A stretch of DNA of 15,772 nucleotides from Bacteroidales bacterium (lineage in GTDB: Bacteria > Bacteroidota > Bacteroidia > Bacteroidales > WCHB1-69). The stretch is taken from contig JAQUGA010000035.1 of the NCBI GenBank assembly GCA_028684405.1, positions 1 to 15,772 on the forward strand, written 5' to 3'. The translations under genes and the position numbers were made by a program. Each line of letters opens with the position of its first letter. The stretch's first letter is position 1. Below the pieces are notes generated by a model. That model had not been told where the DNA came from. It saw nothing but the letters and a program-made list of their open reading frames with translations, and did no database searches. Below, piece after piece: positions 6,750 through 13,598 of this stretch.

Positions 6750-8588
6750 TTATCTGCGACTGCCACTGCCTGAACGAGAGCTGCTTGATGAGCTTGAAGA
6801 TCTTGATGAACCAGACGAGCCAGAAGAACCTGAGGATGAACGGCTGCTTGATGAGCTGGGAGAAGAGTATGTGCTGCGAGAAGGACTTGAGCTTGGAGCT
6901 GTGTAATTGCTTCTGGGTGTGCTGCTCGGAGCCGTACGAGTGTTGTTGCGAGATGGATTGCTGCTTGGAGCAGTGTAGTTTCCGCTGGGTCTTGTGTTTA
7001 TTGGTTGAGTTCTTGTGTTCGTTGGTTGAGTTCTTGTGTTTATTGGTTGAGTTCTTGTGTTCGTTGGCTGAGTATAGTTTTGTCTTTGATTATTGCTTGG
7101 TTGAGAGTATCTATTGTTTTGTTGCTGAGAATTATTGGGAGCATTATACTCTTGGTTTGAACGAGGCGTAGAGATGTTATTATTAGGTTGATAGGGTTTT
7201 GTGTTCGAGCTTTCTGGGCGGTTATAGACAGGACGGTTTTCGCGCGTGCTGGTTGGAGCAGTTCTATCGTTGTAATTTGTTCGAGTATCAACCGGATTTC
7301 TGTTTTCGTTCATATTATACTTGTAGTGAGCAGGATTATTGTCGTTTGTTCTATTTGTATTATATGGTTTTTCGGCAGGAGTTTCAATCACTCTGTTTCT
7401 GTTGGAGTTGTCAATATTGCCTGTATTGCTGGGTCTTTCTTGTCTCTGATTCGTGTTTACGTTGGTATTTCTTTCAGTAGGTCTAGTTCTTTCAGTAGGA
7501 TTAGATCTATTAATATTTTCAATATTGGTTGGTCTTTCAGTTGAGATTCTAGTATTGGTACCCGATTCTCTTCCAATATTTGTTTCTGCATCTCTTCTGG
7601 TATTTGTACCCGATTCTCTTCCAATAGGAGTTGTTCCTGCGTTACGTGAAGCATTGTCAGAAGAAATATTTGGTTTTACATCGGTATTTCTACTGCTTTC
7701 AATTTTATTATTATCAATTCTGCTGTTTGTAGTAGCGTTTCCAGATGCAATAGTGGCTCTTTCAAATCTTTCTCCAAAACTTGGGCTTACATTTCCGGCA
7801 GTTCCGGTATTTGAATTTGAGCCTGAAGTTCTGCTTCCGCTACTTCCTGCACCATTACCAGCACCAATGGCTGTTCTGGGCCCGTAGGTGTGCGATCTGT
7901 TGTTGTCTCGGCTGTTATAATAGTAGTCAGATGAGTTTCCATATCTTCCGTCAGCGTATCCATCCCAATATCCGTTGTTGTATCCGTGGTAGTATCCGTG
8001 GTGGTATCCAGATCCGTAACCCCAACCGTAGTATGGATATCCATAACCGTATCCGTAACCCCAGCCACCGTAGTAATAAGGTCTGTAGTAGGATCCACCC
8101 CACCACCAACTATATCCTAAATAAATACTTGTTCCATAGCACCATGGGTTGTATGAATACCAATACATGTTTGTAAAGTACGGATCGTAGTAATTCCATG
8201 TGTAATGTGGGTTATGGAAACGTCTAATTCTGGAAGAATAATAATAATCGTAATGATCATCGTAATAATTATTCGTGATATACGTATTTCCAGATTGTGT
8301 TGTAGAGTATGTTTCTGTATTTTCTTGACCGTATTCTTGATTTTCTGTATAATCTTGATTATAGTTTTGGGTAGTTGAAGTATTGTTCTGTTGTGAAGAA
8401 CTGTTGTTATAATCTTGATTTTGAGAATGTTGAATAGGTCGGGTTGATACTGTTTCGGTTTGTGTGTATGTTTCACTTTTTGCCGGAGCTGCGGTGAAAT
8501 ATACATCGTCGTATCCGCCACCAGGCTGGAATACGGTGCAGGAACTTAAGAAGAATCCTGTTGCTGCAATGACTAAATACTTTTTCAT
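6750..8588 (-). CDS. Large low-complexity surface lipoprotein (aromatic Gly/Tyr patch plus Ser/Arg/Asn-rich tail)
   Basis: This 612-aa predicted lipoprotein has a signal MKKYLVIAATGFFLSSC with the lipidated Cys at residue 17. The start at 8588 is chosen for that signal and for a GGAGGG ribosome site upstream; the frame stays open to 8840 but would overlap proS. Layout: Gln/Asn/Ser/Thr-rich linker (about 40-105); a patch of extreme Tyr/Trp/Gly/His content (about 106-225, for example WWWGGSYYRPYYYGGWGYGY); then about 390 basic, disordered residues rich in Asn, Arg, Thr, Ser and Pro. The tail holds two copies of IGRESGTNTR (322-331, 338-347), four TQP(I/T)NTR-type units (about 506-533), TAPSS units and a terminal Ser/Arg run. 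Similar Bacteroidota proteins have been labelled 'vitellogenin II', a composition artefact. The function is unknown; a cell-surface or matrix role is inference. It probably heads a unit with the barrel gene. Confidence 0.82.
   Translation of the reverse strand: MKKYLVIAATGFFLSSCTVFQPGGGYDDVYFTAAPAKSETYTQTETVSTRPIQHSQNQDYNNSSSQQNNTSTTQNYNQDYTENQEYGQENTETYSTTQSGNTYITNNYYDDHYDYYYSSRIRRFHNPHYTWNYYDPYFTNMYWYSYNPWCYGTSIYLGYSWWWGGSYYRPYYYGGWGYGYGYGYPYYGWGYGSGYHHGYYHGYNNGYWDGYADGRYGNSSDYYYNSRDNNRSHTYGPRTAIGAGNGAGSSGSRTSGSNSNTGTAGNVSPSFGERFERATIASGNATTNSRIDNNKIESSRNTDVKPNISSDNASRNAGTTPIGRESGTNTRRDAETNIGRESGTNTRISTERPTNIENINRSNPTERTRPTERNTNVNTNQRQERPSNTGNIDNSNRNRVIETPAEKPYNTNRTNDNNPAHYKYNMNENRNPVDTRTNYNDRTAPTSTRENRPVYNRPESSNTKPYQPNNNISTPRSNQEYNAPNNSQQQNNRYSQPSNNQRQNYTQPTNTRTQPINTRTQPTNTRTQPINTRPSGNYTAPSSNPSRNNTRTAPSSTPRSNYTAPSSSPSRSTYSSPSSSSSRSSSGSSGSSGSSRSSSSSSSSRSGSGSRR
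6991..7074 (-). repeat. In-frame tandem repeat, four 21-bp units (two 42-bp double units)
   Basis: Four adjacent 21-base units start at 6991, 7012, 7033 and 7054. Units 1 and 3 are identical (carrying TTTATT); units 2 and 4 carry TTCGTT and differ only near the end of unit 4. The array is therefore a duplicated 42-bp block. On the - strand each unit encodes about TQPINTR or TQPTNTR, in phase with the lipoprotein gene, so copy-number change would alter length without a frameshift. Confidence 0.9.
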
Positions 8589-8595
8589 GACTTTG

Positions 8596-8601
8596 CCCTC
8601 C
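8596..8601 (-). promoter_or_regulatory. Shine-Dalgarno sequence (GGAGGG) of the 612-aa lipoprotein gene
   Basis: On the - strand GGAGGG lies 7 bases before the ATG at 8588, normal spacing for ribosome binding. It stands out because the other genes in the window, as usual in Bacteroidota, have AT-rich leaders without it. It supports 8588 as the start rather than upstream in-frame ATGs. Confidence 0.6.
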
Positions 8602-8636
8602 ATCGTTTCGTTTATTATTTGTATAATTTCTTTTAT

Positions 8637-8644
8637 TACTTTTG
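8637..8644 (+). promoter_or_regulatory. Possible -7 element of the proS promoter
   Basis: TACTTTTG matches TAnnTTTG exactly, 49 bases before the proS ATG. The nearest upstream TTG (8619-8621) is only 15 bases away, shorter than the usual 17-23, so the -33 part is uncertain. The surrounding 105-base divergent region (8589-8693) shows no other recognisable element. Confidence 0.45.
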
Positions 8645-8693
8645 CTAAATATTTCATTGTATTATTAAAGTAACAAATATCATACCACAAATT

Positions 8694-10169
8694 ATGGCAA
8701 AAAATTTCACGAAACGTTCTGACAACTATTCTCAATGGTATAATGAACTTGTAATAAAGGCCGATCTTGCCGAAAACTCTGCCGTTCGCGGATGCATGGT
8801 GATCAAACCCCATGGTTATTCCATTTGGGAAAAAATGCAATCAGCTTTGGATAAAATGTTTAAGGACACAGGGCATGTAAATGCTTATTTTCCTCTTTTT
8901 ATTCCAAAATCTTTTTTGAGTCGTGAGGCAGCTCACGTGGAAGGTTTTGCCAAAGAGTGTGCCGTAATTACGCATTATCGTTTAAAAAGTGATCCAAATG
9001 GAAAAGGTGTTATTGTTGACCCCGATGCAAAACTAGAAGAAGAGTTAATTGTTCGACCTACTTCGGAAACTATTATTTGGGATACGTACAGAAAATGGAT
9101 ACAGTCATACCGCGATTTACCACTTTTAATCAACCAATGGGCGAATGTTGTTCGTTGGGAAATGCGCACTCGTTTGTTTCTCAGAACAGCCGAGTTTTTG
9201 TGGCAAGAAGGTCATACGGCTCATGCAAGCGAAAAAGAAGCCATGGAGGAAGCACGCAGAATGTTGGATGTCTATTCTACTTTTGCCGAAGAATATATGG
9301 CAATGCCCGTTTTAAAAGGAGTTAAAACAGCCAGCGAACGTTTTGCTGGTGCTGTAGAAACATTTTGTATTGAAGGACTAATGCAAGATGGAAAAGCCCT
9401 GCAAGCCGGAACATCGCATTTTTTGGGACAAAATTTTGCGAAAGCATTTGATGTTAAATTTCTAACCAAAGAAAACCAACAAGAATATGTATGGGCTACT
9501 TCTTGGGGCGTTTCTACCCGTTTGGTGGGTGCATTAATCATGACTCACTCTGACGATCATGGTTTAGTTTTGCCTCCAAAGTTAGCACCCATTCAGGTAG
9601 CTGTGATTCCAATTTTCAAAAATGAAGAGGAGTTGCAACGTATTTCCGAAAAGATTGTTCCCATCATTGATGCATTAAAAGCAAAAGGAATTTCTGTGAA
9701 ATATGATGACAGAGATACTCAAAAGCCGGGTTGGAAGTTTAATGAATACGAGTTTAAAGGAGTTCCTGTTCGTCTTGCTGTTGGACCGAGAGATTTAGAA
9801 AACAATAGTTTAGAAATTGCTCGCCGCGATGAATTAACAAAAGAAACAATTGCTTTCGACAAATGTGTTGAATATGTTGAGCAATTATTGGAAGATATTC
9901 AATCTAATTTATACAATAAAGCCTTGGATTTCAGAACCAAAAACACGGTTGAAGTCAATACGTGGGACGAATTTGTTCAGCGCATAGAGAATGAAGGTGG
10001 TTTTATTTCTGCACACTGGGATGGCACAGCCGAGACGGAAGAAAAAATCAAGCAAGAAACCAAAGCCACCATTCGTTGTATCCCTTTGGATAATCCTTTG
10101 GAAGATGGAAAATGTATTTTAACGGGCAATCCTTCCAAACAAAGAGTTTTGTTTGCTCGTTCGTACTAA
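8694..10169 (+). CDS. proS: Prolyl-tRNA synthetase, archaeal/eukaryal type
   Basis: This 491-aa class II synthetase attaches proline to tRNA-Pro in the cytoplasm. The short form lacks the editing (INS) insertion of the E. coli type. RPTSETIIW (121-129) and VVRWEMRTR...EFLWQEGHTAH (152-177) are the motif-2 region contacting ATP and the tRNA end; GTSHFLGQNFAKAFD (239-253) and GALIMTHSDDHGLVLPP (279-295) complete the active site and motif 3. The anticodon-binding domain starts near 'APIQVAVIPI' (298-307). The C-terminal extra domain ends in VLFARSY, with the terminal Tyr usual in this type. That domain has only two Cys (C462, C474), fewer than the four zinc ligands known in some relatives. It is followed by mazG after 10 bases, so the two are probably co-transcribed. 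No Shine-Dalgarno is seen. Confidence 0.97.
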   Translation: MAKNFTKRSDNYSQWYNELVIKADLAENSAVRGCMVIKPHGYSIWEKMQSALDKMFKDTGHVNAYFPLFIPKSFLSREAAHVEGFAKECAVITHYRLKSDPNGKGVIVDPDAKLEEELIVRPTSETIIWDTYRKWIQSYRDLPLLINQWANVVRWEMRTRLFLRTAEFLWQEGHTAHASEKEAMEEARRMLDVYSTFAEEYMAMPVLKGVKTASERFAGAVETFCIEGLMQDGKALQAGTSHFLGQNFAKAFDVKFLTKENQQEYVWATSWGVSTRLVGALIMTHSDDHGLVLPPKLAPIQVAVIPIFKNEEELQRISEKIVPIIDALKAKGISVKYDDRDTQKPGWKFNEYEFKGVPVRLAVGPRDLENNSLEIARRDELTKETIAFDKCVEYVEQLLEDIQSNLYNKALDFRTKNTVEVNTWDEFVQRIENEGGFISAHWDGTAETEEKIKQETKATIRCIPLDNPLEDGKCILTGNPSKQRVLFARSY

Positions 10170-10179
10170 AATAAAAAAA

Positions 10180-10947
10180 ATGAATGATCCAAAACTAATT
10201 GCTTTTAAGCGTCTTCTCGATATTATGAATGATTTGAGAGCTGCTTGTCCTTGGGACAGAGAGCAGACGTTTGAAAGTCTACGAATATTGACTATTGAAG
10301 AGGTGTATGAATTGTCGGATGAGATTCTGGATAAAAATCCGGAAGGGATAAAAAAAGAGCTGGGCGATTTAATGCTTCATTTGGTCTTTTATTCTAAAAT
10401 TGCAGAAGAGAAAGATTATTTTGATGTTGCAGATGTGCTTCATTCGATTTGTGAAAAACTGATTCGTAGACATCCCCATATTTATGGTGATGCTTTGGCG
10501 GAAAGTCCAGAAGATGTAAAAAATCATTGGGAAAAAATTAAAATGCGTGAAGGACACCGTTCTGTTTTGTCGGGCGTTCCTCGCCATGTTCCTTCTTTGG
10601 TTAAAGCATTTCGGATTCAAGAAAAAGCCAGTGGCATCGGTTTCGATTGGGATAATCGAAATCAGGTTTGGGAAAAAGTTCAAGAAGAGTTGCAAGAGTT
10701 TCATGTAGAAGCAGAAGCCCAAAATGGAGAAAAAATGGAAGAGGAGTTTGGCGATTTGTTGTTTGCTTTGGTAAACTATGCGCGCTTTTTAAACATAAAT
10801 CCGGATGATGCTTTGGAAAAAACCAATCTAAAATTTATCAAACGTTTTACGTATCTTGAAGAACAAACGAAAGAGGCAAATCAAAAACTGAGCGAAATGA
10901 CTTTGGATGAAATGAACGTAATTTGGGAAGAATCAAAAAAAATTTAA
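10180..10947 (+). CDS. mazG: Nucleoside triphosphate pyrophosphohydrolase MazG
   Basis: This 255-aa enzyme hydrolyses NTPs/dNTPs to the monophosphate and pyrophosphate, clearing aberrant nucleotides; E. coli MazG is similar in length. Two tandem MazG domains are visible. The first has CPWDREQTFESL (23-34), then the metal-binding pattern E40-E41-x-x-E44 with E60-x-x-D63. The second has E169-E170-x-x-E173 with E189-x-x-D192. Both domains therefore keep the EExxE...ExxD set, although in E. coli the C-terminal domain carries most of the activity. GFDWD (154-158) links them. I use the ATG at 10180, 10 bases after the proS stop; a TTG at 10153 in the same frame would overlap proS and adds nothing conserved. 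Co-transcription with proS is likely from the spacing. Confidence 0.95.
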   Translation: MNDPKLIAFKRLLDIMNDLRAACPWDREQTFESLRILTIEEVYELSDEILDKNPEGIKKELGDLMLHLVFYSKIAEEKDYFDVADVLHSICEKLIRRHPHIYGDALAESPEDVKNHWEKIKMREGHRSVLSGVPRHVPSLVKAFRIQEKASGIGFDWDNRNQVWEKVQEELQEFHVEAEAQNGEKMEEEFGDLLFALVNYARFLNINPDDALEKTNLKFIKRFTYLEEQTKEANQKLSEMTLDEMNVIWEESKKI

Positions 10948-10997
10948 AATTAAGGCATGTTTTTTGGAATAACATTAAATTCTAAATAAATACAACC

Positions 10998-11399
10998 ATG
11001 AAAAAATACACATTATTACTTATTCTAATTGGAGCCATGGTTCTGATTTCTTGTGAAAAAGACCCCGTCGACCCGTCGATTGATGATCGCGATAAAATTG
11101 TTGGGTCGTGGTCTGTTTCTGATCAAACTTTAGCAAAGGCAAATTATGTAGTGAAAATTTCAAAAGACAGTGAAAACAGTCGAAAAATTTGGATTTCAAA
11201 TTTTCATGGTTTATTAGATAATGCATTTGCTTATTTAAGTGGAAACAGCATTGAATTGCCTCAACAAAATGTAGCGGAATTTGTCGTTATGGGCGATGGA
11301 AATGTTCAGAACACCCAGCAATTAAAGTGGCAATATTGGGTGAGTGATGGAGCCCAACAAGACACCATTATTGCTACATATCAAAAATCTGGGAAATAA
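10998..11399 (+). CDS. Lipoprotein of unknown function, lipocalin-like start (133 aa)
   Basis: A lipoprotein signal (MKKYTLLLILIGAMVLISC) places the lipidated Cys at residue 19. It is followed by a charged EKDPVDPSIDDRDK linker. 'KIVGSWSVSD' resembles the opening strand of small lipocalin-like domains common in Bacteroidota lipoproteins, and the remaining ~90 residues alternate as short beta strands (KIWISNFHG, SIELPQQNV, WQYWVSDG). No catalytic motif is present and the family is not certain. It lies 50 bases after mazG on the same strand; I find no full promoter in that gap, so read-through from proS-mazG is possible. A strong bidirectional terminator follows at 11410-11440. Function unknown. 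Confidence 0.8.
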   Translation: MKKYTLLLILIGAMVLISCEKDPVDPSIDDRDKIVGSWSVSDQTLAKANYVVKISKDSENSRKIWISNFHGLLDNAFAYLSGNSIELPQQNVAEFVVMGDGNVQNTQQLKWQYWVSDGAQQDTIIATYQKSGK

Positions 11400-11409
11400 A
11401 TTCAAAATT

Positions 11410-11440
11410 AAAAAGGCTGTTAATTTAACAGCCTTTTTTT
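11410..11440. terminator. Bidirectional terminator between the 133-aa lipoprotein gene and yqeY
   Basis: GGCTGTTA and TAACAGCC (11415-11433) form a perfect stem around ATT, flanked by A5 and T7. T-tracts on both strands let it end the + transcript (stop 11399) and the dcw-cluster transcript on - (yqeY stop 11457). Confidence 0.93.
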
Positions 11441-11456
11441 GGTTTTATGTTGTTGT

Positions 11457-11906
11457 TTATGTGAGCAATTTTTTTATGGCTTCGGAGATTGTTTTGTTGT
11501 CTGTTTTTCCTTGCATCTCTTTAGATGCGATGCTCATTATTTTACCCATCTCTTTTATGGAGTTTGCTCCTGTTTCTTGAATAATTCTTTTTACAATTTT
11601 TTCTACTTCCGATGTTTCCATTTGAGGGGGAAGATACTCTTTCAAGACTTCAGCTTGTGCTATTTCGGGTTCGTACAAGTCATTTCTGTTTTGTTCTTTG
11701 TATATCTGAGCAGAATCCAAACGTTGTTTAATTAGTTTTCGGATTATTTGCAACTCCTCATCATCGGATAATTCGTCCTTGTGTCCTTTTTCGGATAAAG
11801 CATTTGTAAAGGCTGATTTTAGTGCTCTTAGTGCTTCGAGTTTTGTTTTATCTCGAGCAAGCATTGCTTGTTTAAGGTCATTATTTAACAGGCTCGAATA
11901 TTTCAT
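11457..11906 (-). CDS. GatB/YqeY domain protein
   Basis: The 149-aa protein matches the YqeY family: an N-terminal helical bundle (SSLLNNDLKQAMLARDKTKLEALRAL-type opening), a central EIAQAEVLKEYLPPQ stretch typical of the family, and a C-terminal bundle containing IKEMGKIMSIASKEMQGK. The C-terminal part is homologous to the tail domain of GatB, the tRNA-dependent amidotransferase subunit that contacts tRNA, but free-standing members have no settled biochemical role. It starts two bases after the ftsZ stop and is the last gene of the division-cluster transcript before the terminator at 11410-11440. The tight spacing implies co-translation with ftsZ. The ATG at 11906 is the only sensible start, giving the usual family length of about 150 aa. 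Confidence 0.92.
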   Translation of the reverse strand: MKYSSLLNNDLKQAMLARDKTKLEALRALKSAFTNALSEKGHKDELSDDEELQIIRKLIKQRLDSAQIYKEQNRNDLYEPEIAQAEVLKEYLPPQMETSEVEKIVKRIIQETGANSIKEMGKIMSIASKEMQGKTDNKTISEAIKKLLT

Positions 11907-11908
11907 AT

Positions 11909-13507
11909 TTAATCAACGTTGTCGTGAAGATATGGATTTTGTCGTCTTATTTCAACTTCTTTATCTTTGATTTCCATAATAAAATCCTGTTTTTCCGTTT
12001 CATAATCCGATTGATTGTTGCAAATGCTTACATTTTTCCTCATGTATGCGGGAATGCGTTCAATCTCATCCAATCCTTCTGTTGTTTTAATGCTGTTGTT
12101 GGTTTGTCTGAGTTTGGCCAATCTATCCACGTCATTAATATAAGTCTCGGTTGGAATTGAAATGGGATTTGGTTTTATTTCAGTTGCTGTTTGTCGGCTT
12201 TCTTCTTGGATGGGTTCTCCAAACTGATTTTCAAAAGTAAACGTATCGTCTTGTTCATCAAAAAGTTGGTGAACTATTCTTGGTTCCTGATTTTGAGAGG
12301 TTTGGATAGATGGTGTTTTTGTGTTTGTGCCAAAACCAGTAGTTGGATAAATTTCCTGATTTCGTGTTTCGGAAGGGGGTCCATTAAGCGTAAATTCAGT
12401 TAATTCGTTCGAGTTTTCGTTTTTTAGTTTTTGTTCAGCTTGTTCCGTTTCCAAAACGTGATTAATGGGTTGTTTAGCTTTGTTCATAACTGTAAAGTCG
12501 CTATTGCTAGCTTCAAATCCGGTAGCAATAATGGTAACAGAAATATTGTTTTCGAGAGTGTCGTCCTGACCGTATCCCCAAATAACATTTACGTCAGATC
12601 CAGCCTCTTCAACCACATAATCCGAAATATCTGTAACCTCGTCCATTGTTATTTCGTCTGTTCCAAAAGAGATATAAAGCAATATATCTTTTGCTCCGGT
12701 AATGTTATTGTCGTTTAGTAGGGGTGATGACAGTGCCATTTCAACCGCATTTATAGCTCTATTTTCTCCTTCGGCTTTTCCTGAACCCATGATAGCAACG
12801 CCACTTTGTTTCATTACCGTTTTTACGTCTTCCAAGTCTACATTAATGCCGCCAACACAGGTGATAATTTCGGCTATGCTTTTTGCTGCCGTAGCAAGGA
12901 TGTCATCCGCTTTACTAAAAGCTTCCGTCATTTTCAGATCGCTATAGAGTTCACGAAGTTTGTCGTTGCAAATAACCAAAAGTGCATCCACATTTTCTTT
13001 TAGTTCTTTAATTCCTTCATCTGCATATTGACGTCGTTTGCGTCCTTCAAAACCAAAAGGAATGGTTACAATTCCCACCACCAGAATGCCCATCTCTTTT
13101 GCAATCTGAGCAATAATTGGAGCCGCACCAGTTCCAGTTCCTCCGCCCATACCAGCAGTAATAAAGATCATTTCGGTATTGTTGTCGATGGCTTTTTTTA
13201 GCTTATCAATATTTTCGATGGCAGATTCACGGCCAACCGATGGAATCGACCCAGCTCCAAGTCCTTTTCCTATTTGTATCTGATTTGGAACAGGATTGGT
13301 TTGAAGTGATTGTGCATCGGTATTGCAAACAATAAAATCAACTCCTTTGATACCTTGTTCATACATGTATTTTACAGCATTGCAACCACCGCCACCAACG
13401 CCAATTACCTTGATGATTGAGGATTGATTTTTGGGTAGTTCAAAGTTTAAAATTTCGTCGTTATTAATGTTGTTCATATCCATGGCTTCAAACTGATTAT
13501 TTTGCAT
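11909..13507 (-). CDS. ftsZ: Cell division GTPase FtsZ with long C-terminal tail
   Basis: This tubulin homologue polymerises into the cytokinetic ring. The GTPase core spans about residues 30-335. It contains IKVIGVGGGGCNAV (32-45), the tubulin signature GGGTGTG (121-127), PFGFEGRKR (150-158) and the synergy loop NVDLEDVKTVM (222-232), with the expected acidic residues D224 and D227. A long polar linker (about 336-480) leads to RIPAYMRKN (484-492), the conserved C-terminal peptide that binds FtsA. Forty residues follow, ending in YLHDNVD. With 532 aa it is clearly longer than the ~380-aa E. coli protein, as in other Bacteroidales. ATGs at residues 9 and 11 are alternative starts. It lies 91 bases after ftsA and two bases before yqeY. 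Confidence 0.97.
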   Translation of the reverse strand: MQNNQFEAMDMNNINNDEILNFELPKNQSSIIKVIGVGGGGCNAVKYMYEQGIKGVDFIVCNTDAQSLQTNPVPNQIQIGKGLGAGSIPSVGRESAIENIDKLKKAIDNNTEMIFITAGMGGGTGTGAAPIIAQIAKEMGILVVGIVTIPFGFEGRKRRQYADEGIKELKENVDALLVICNDKLRELYSDLKMTEAFSKADDILATAAKSIAEIITCVGGINVDLEDVKTVMKQSGVAIMGSGKAEGENRAINAVEMALSSPLLNDNNITGAKDILLYISFGTDEITMDEVTDISDYVVEEAGSDVNVIWGYGQDDTLENNISVTIIATGFEASNSDFTVMNKAKQPINHVLETEQAEQKLKNENSNELTEFTLNGPPSETRNQEIYPTTGFGTNTKTPSIQTSQNQEPRIVHQLFDEQDDTFTFENQFGEPIQEESRQTATEIKPNPISIPTETYINDVDRLAKLRQTNNSIKTTEGLDEIERIPAYMRKNVSICNNQSDYETEKQDFIMEIKDKEVEIRRQNPYLHDNVD

Positions 13508-13551
13508 TTTATATATTTTTTATAAAGTTATCATTTATCATTGATTGTTAC

Positions 13552-13565
13552 ACCTTTTCAGGCGT
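13552..13565 (-). other. Small hairpin with GAAA loop in the ftsA-ftsZ gap
   Basis: On the - strand CGCCT-GAAA-AGGTG forms a five-pair stem (one G-T) capped by a GNRA-type tetraloop, about 45 bases before the ftsZ start. It is not followed by a T-tract, so it is not a standard terminator. It is weak on its own and could be chance. The rest of the 91-base gap shows an imperfect -7-like TAACTTTA near the ftsZ start and nothing else clear. Confidence 0.3.
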
Positions 13566-13598
13566 TTTTTATCAACAAAAAGTTGTTAGTATCCCTCA

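Noticed and set aside
6991..7074. Regularly spaced repeats resembling a CRISPR array
   Set aside because: The units are directly adjacent with no spacers, are 21 bp, and stay in frame within a coding gene.
6734..7171. 145-aa + strand ORF rich in Cys/Leu
   Set aside because: It is the antisense shadow of the Ser/Arg-rich tail and repeat array; the repeated peptide simply mirrors the repeats of the real gene.
7453..7887. 144-aa + strand ORF rich in Leu/Val/Ser
   Set aside because: It is antisense to the low-complexity lipoprotein gene; its hydrophobic look is the mirror of Asn/Arg/Thr-rich codons on the other strand. It has no independent start signal or recognisable domain.
7787..8521. Two - strand ORFs (103 and 134 aa) inside the lipoprotein gene
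   Set aside because: They are shifted-frame readings of the Tyr/Gly and Asn/Gln-rich part, giving Thr/Ile-rich nonsense peptides without start signals.
8589..8840. N-terminal extension of the 612-aa lipoprotein
   Set aside because: It would run antisense into proS and bury the lipobox at residue ~100. The signal peptide and GGAGGG site support 8588.
10153..10179. TTG start for mazG overlapping proS
   Set aside because: The nine added residues are not conserved-looking, and an ATG follows at 10180 just after the proS stop.
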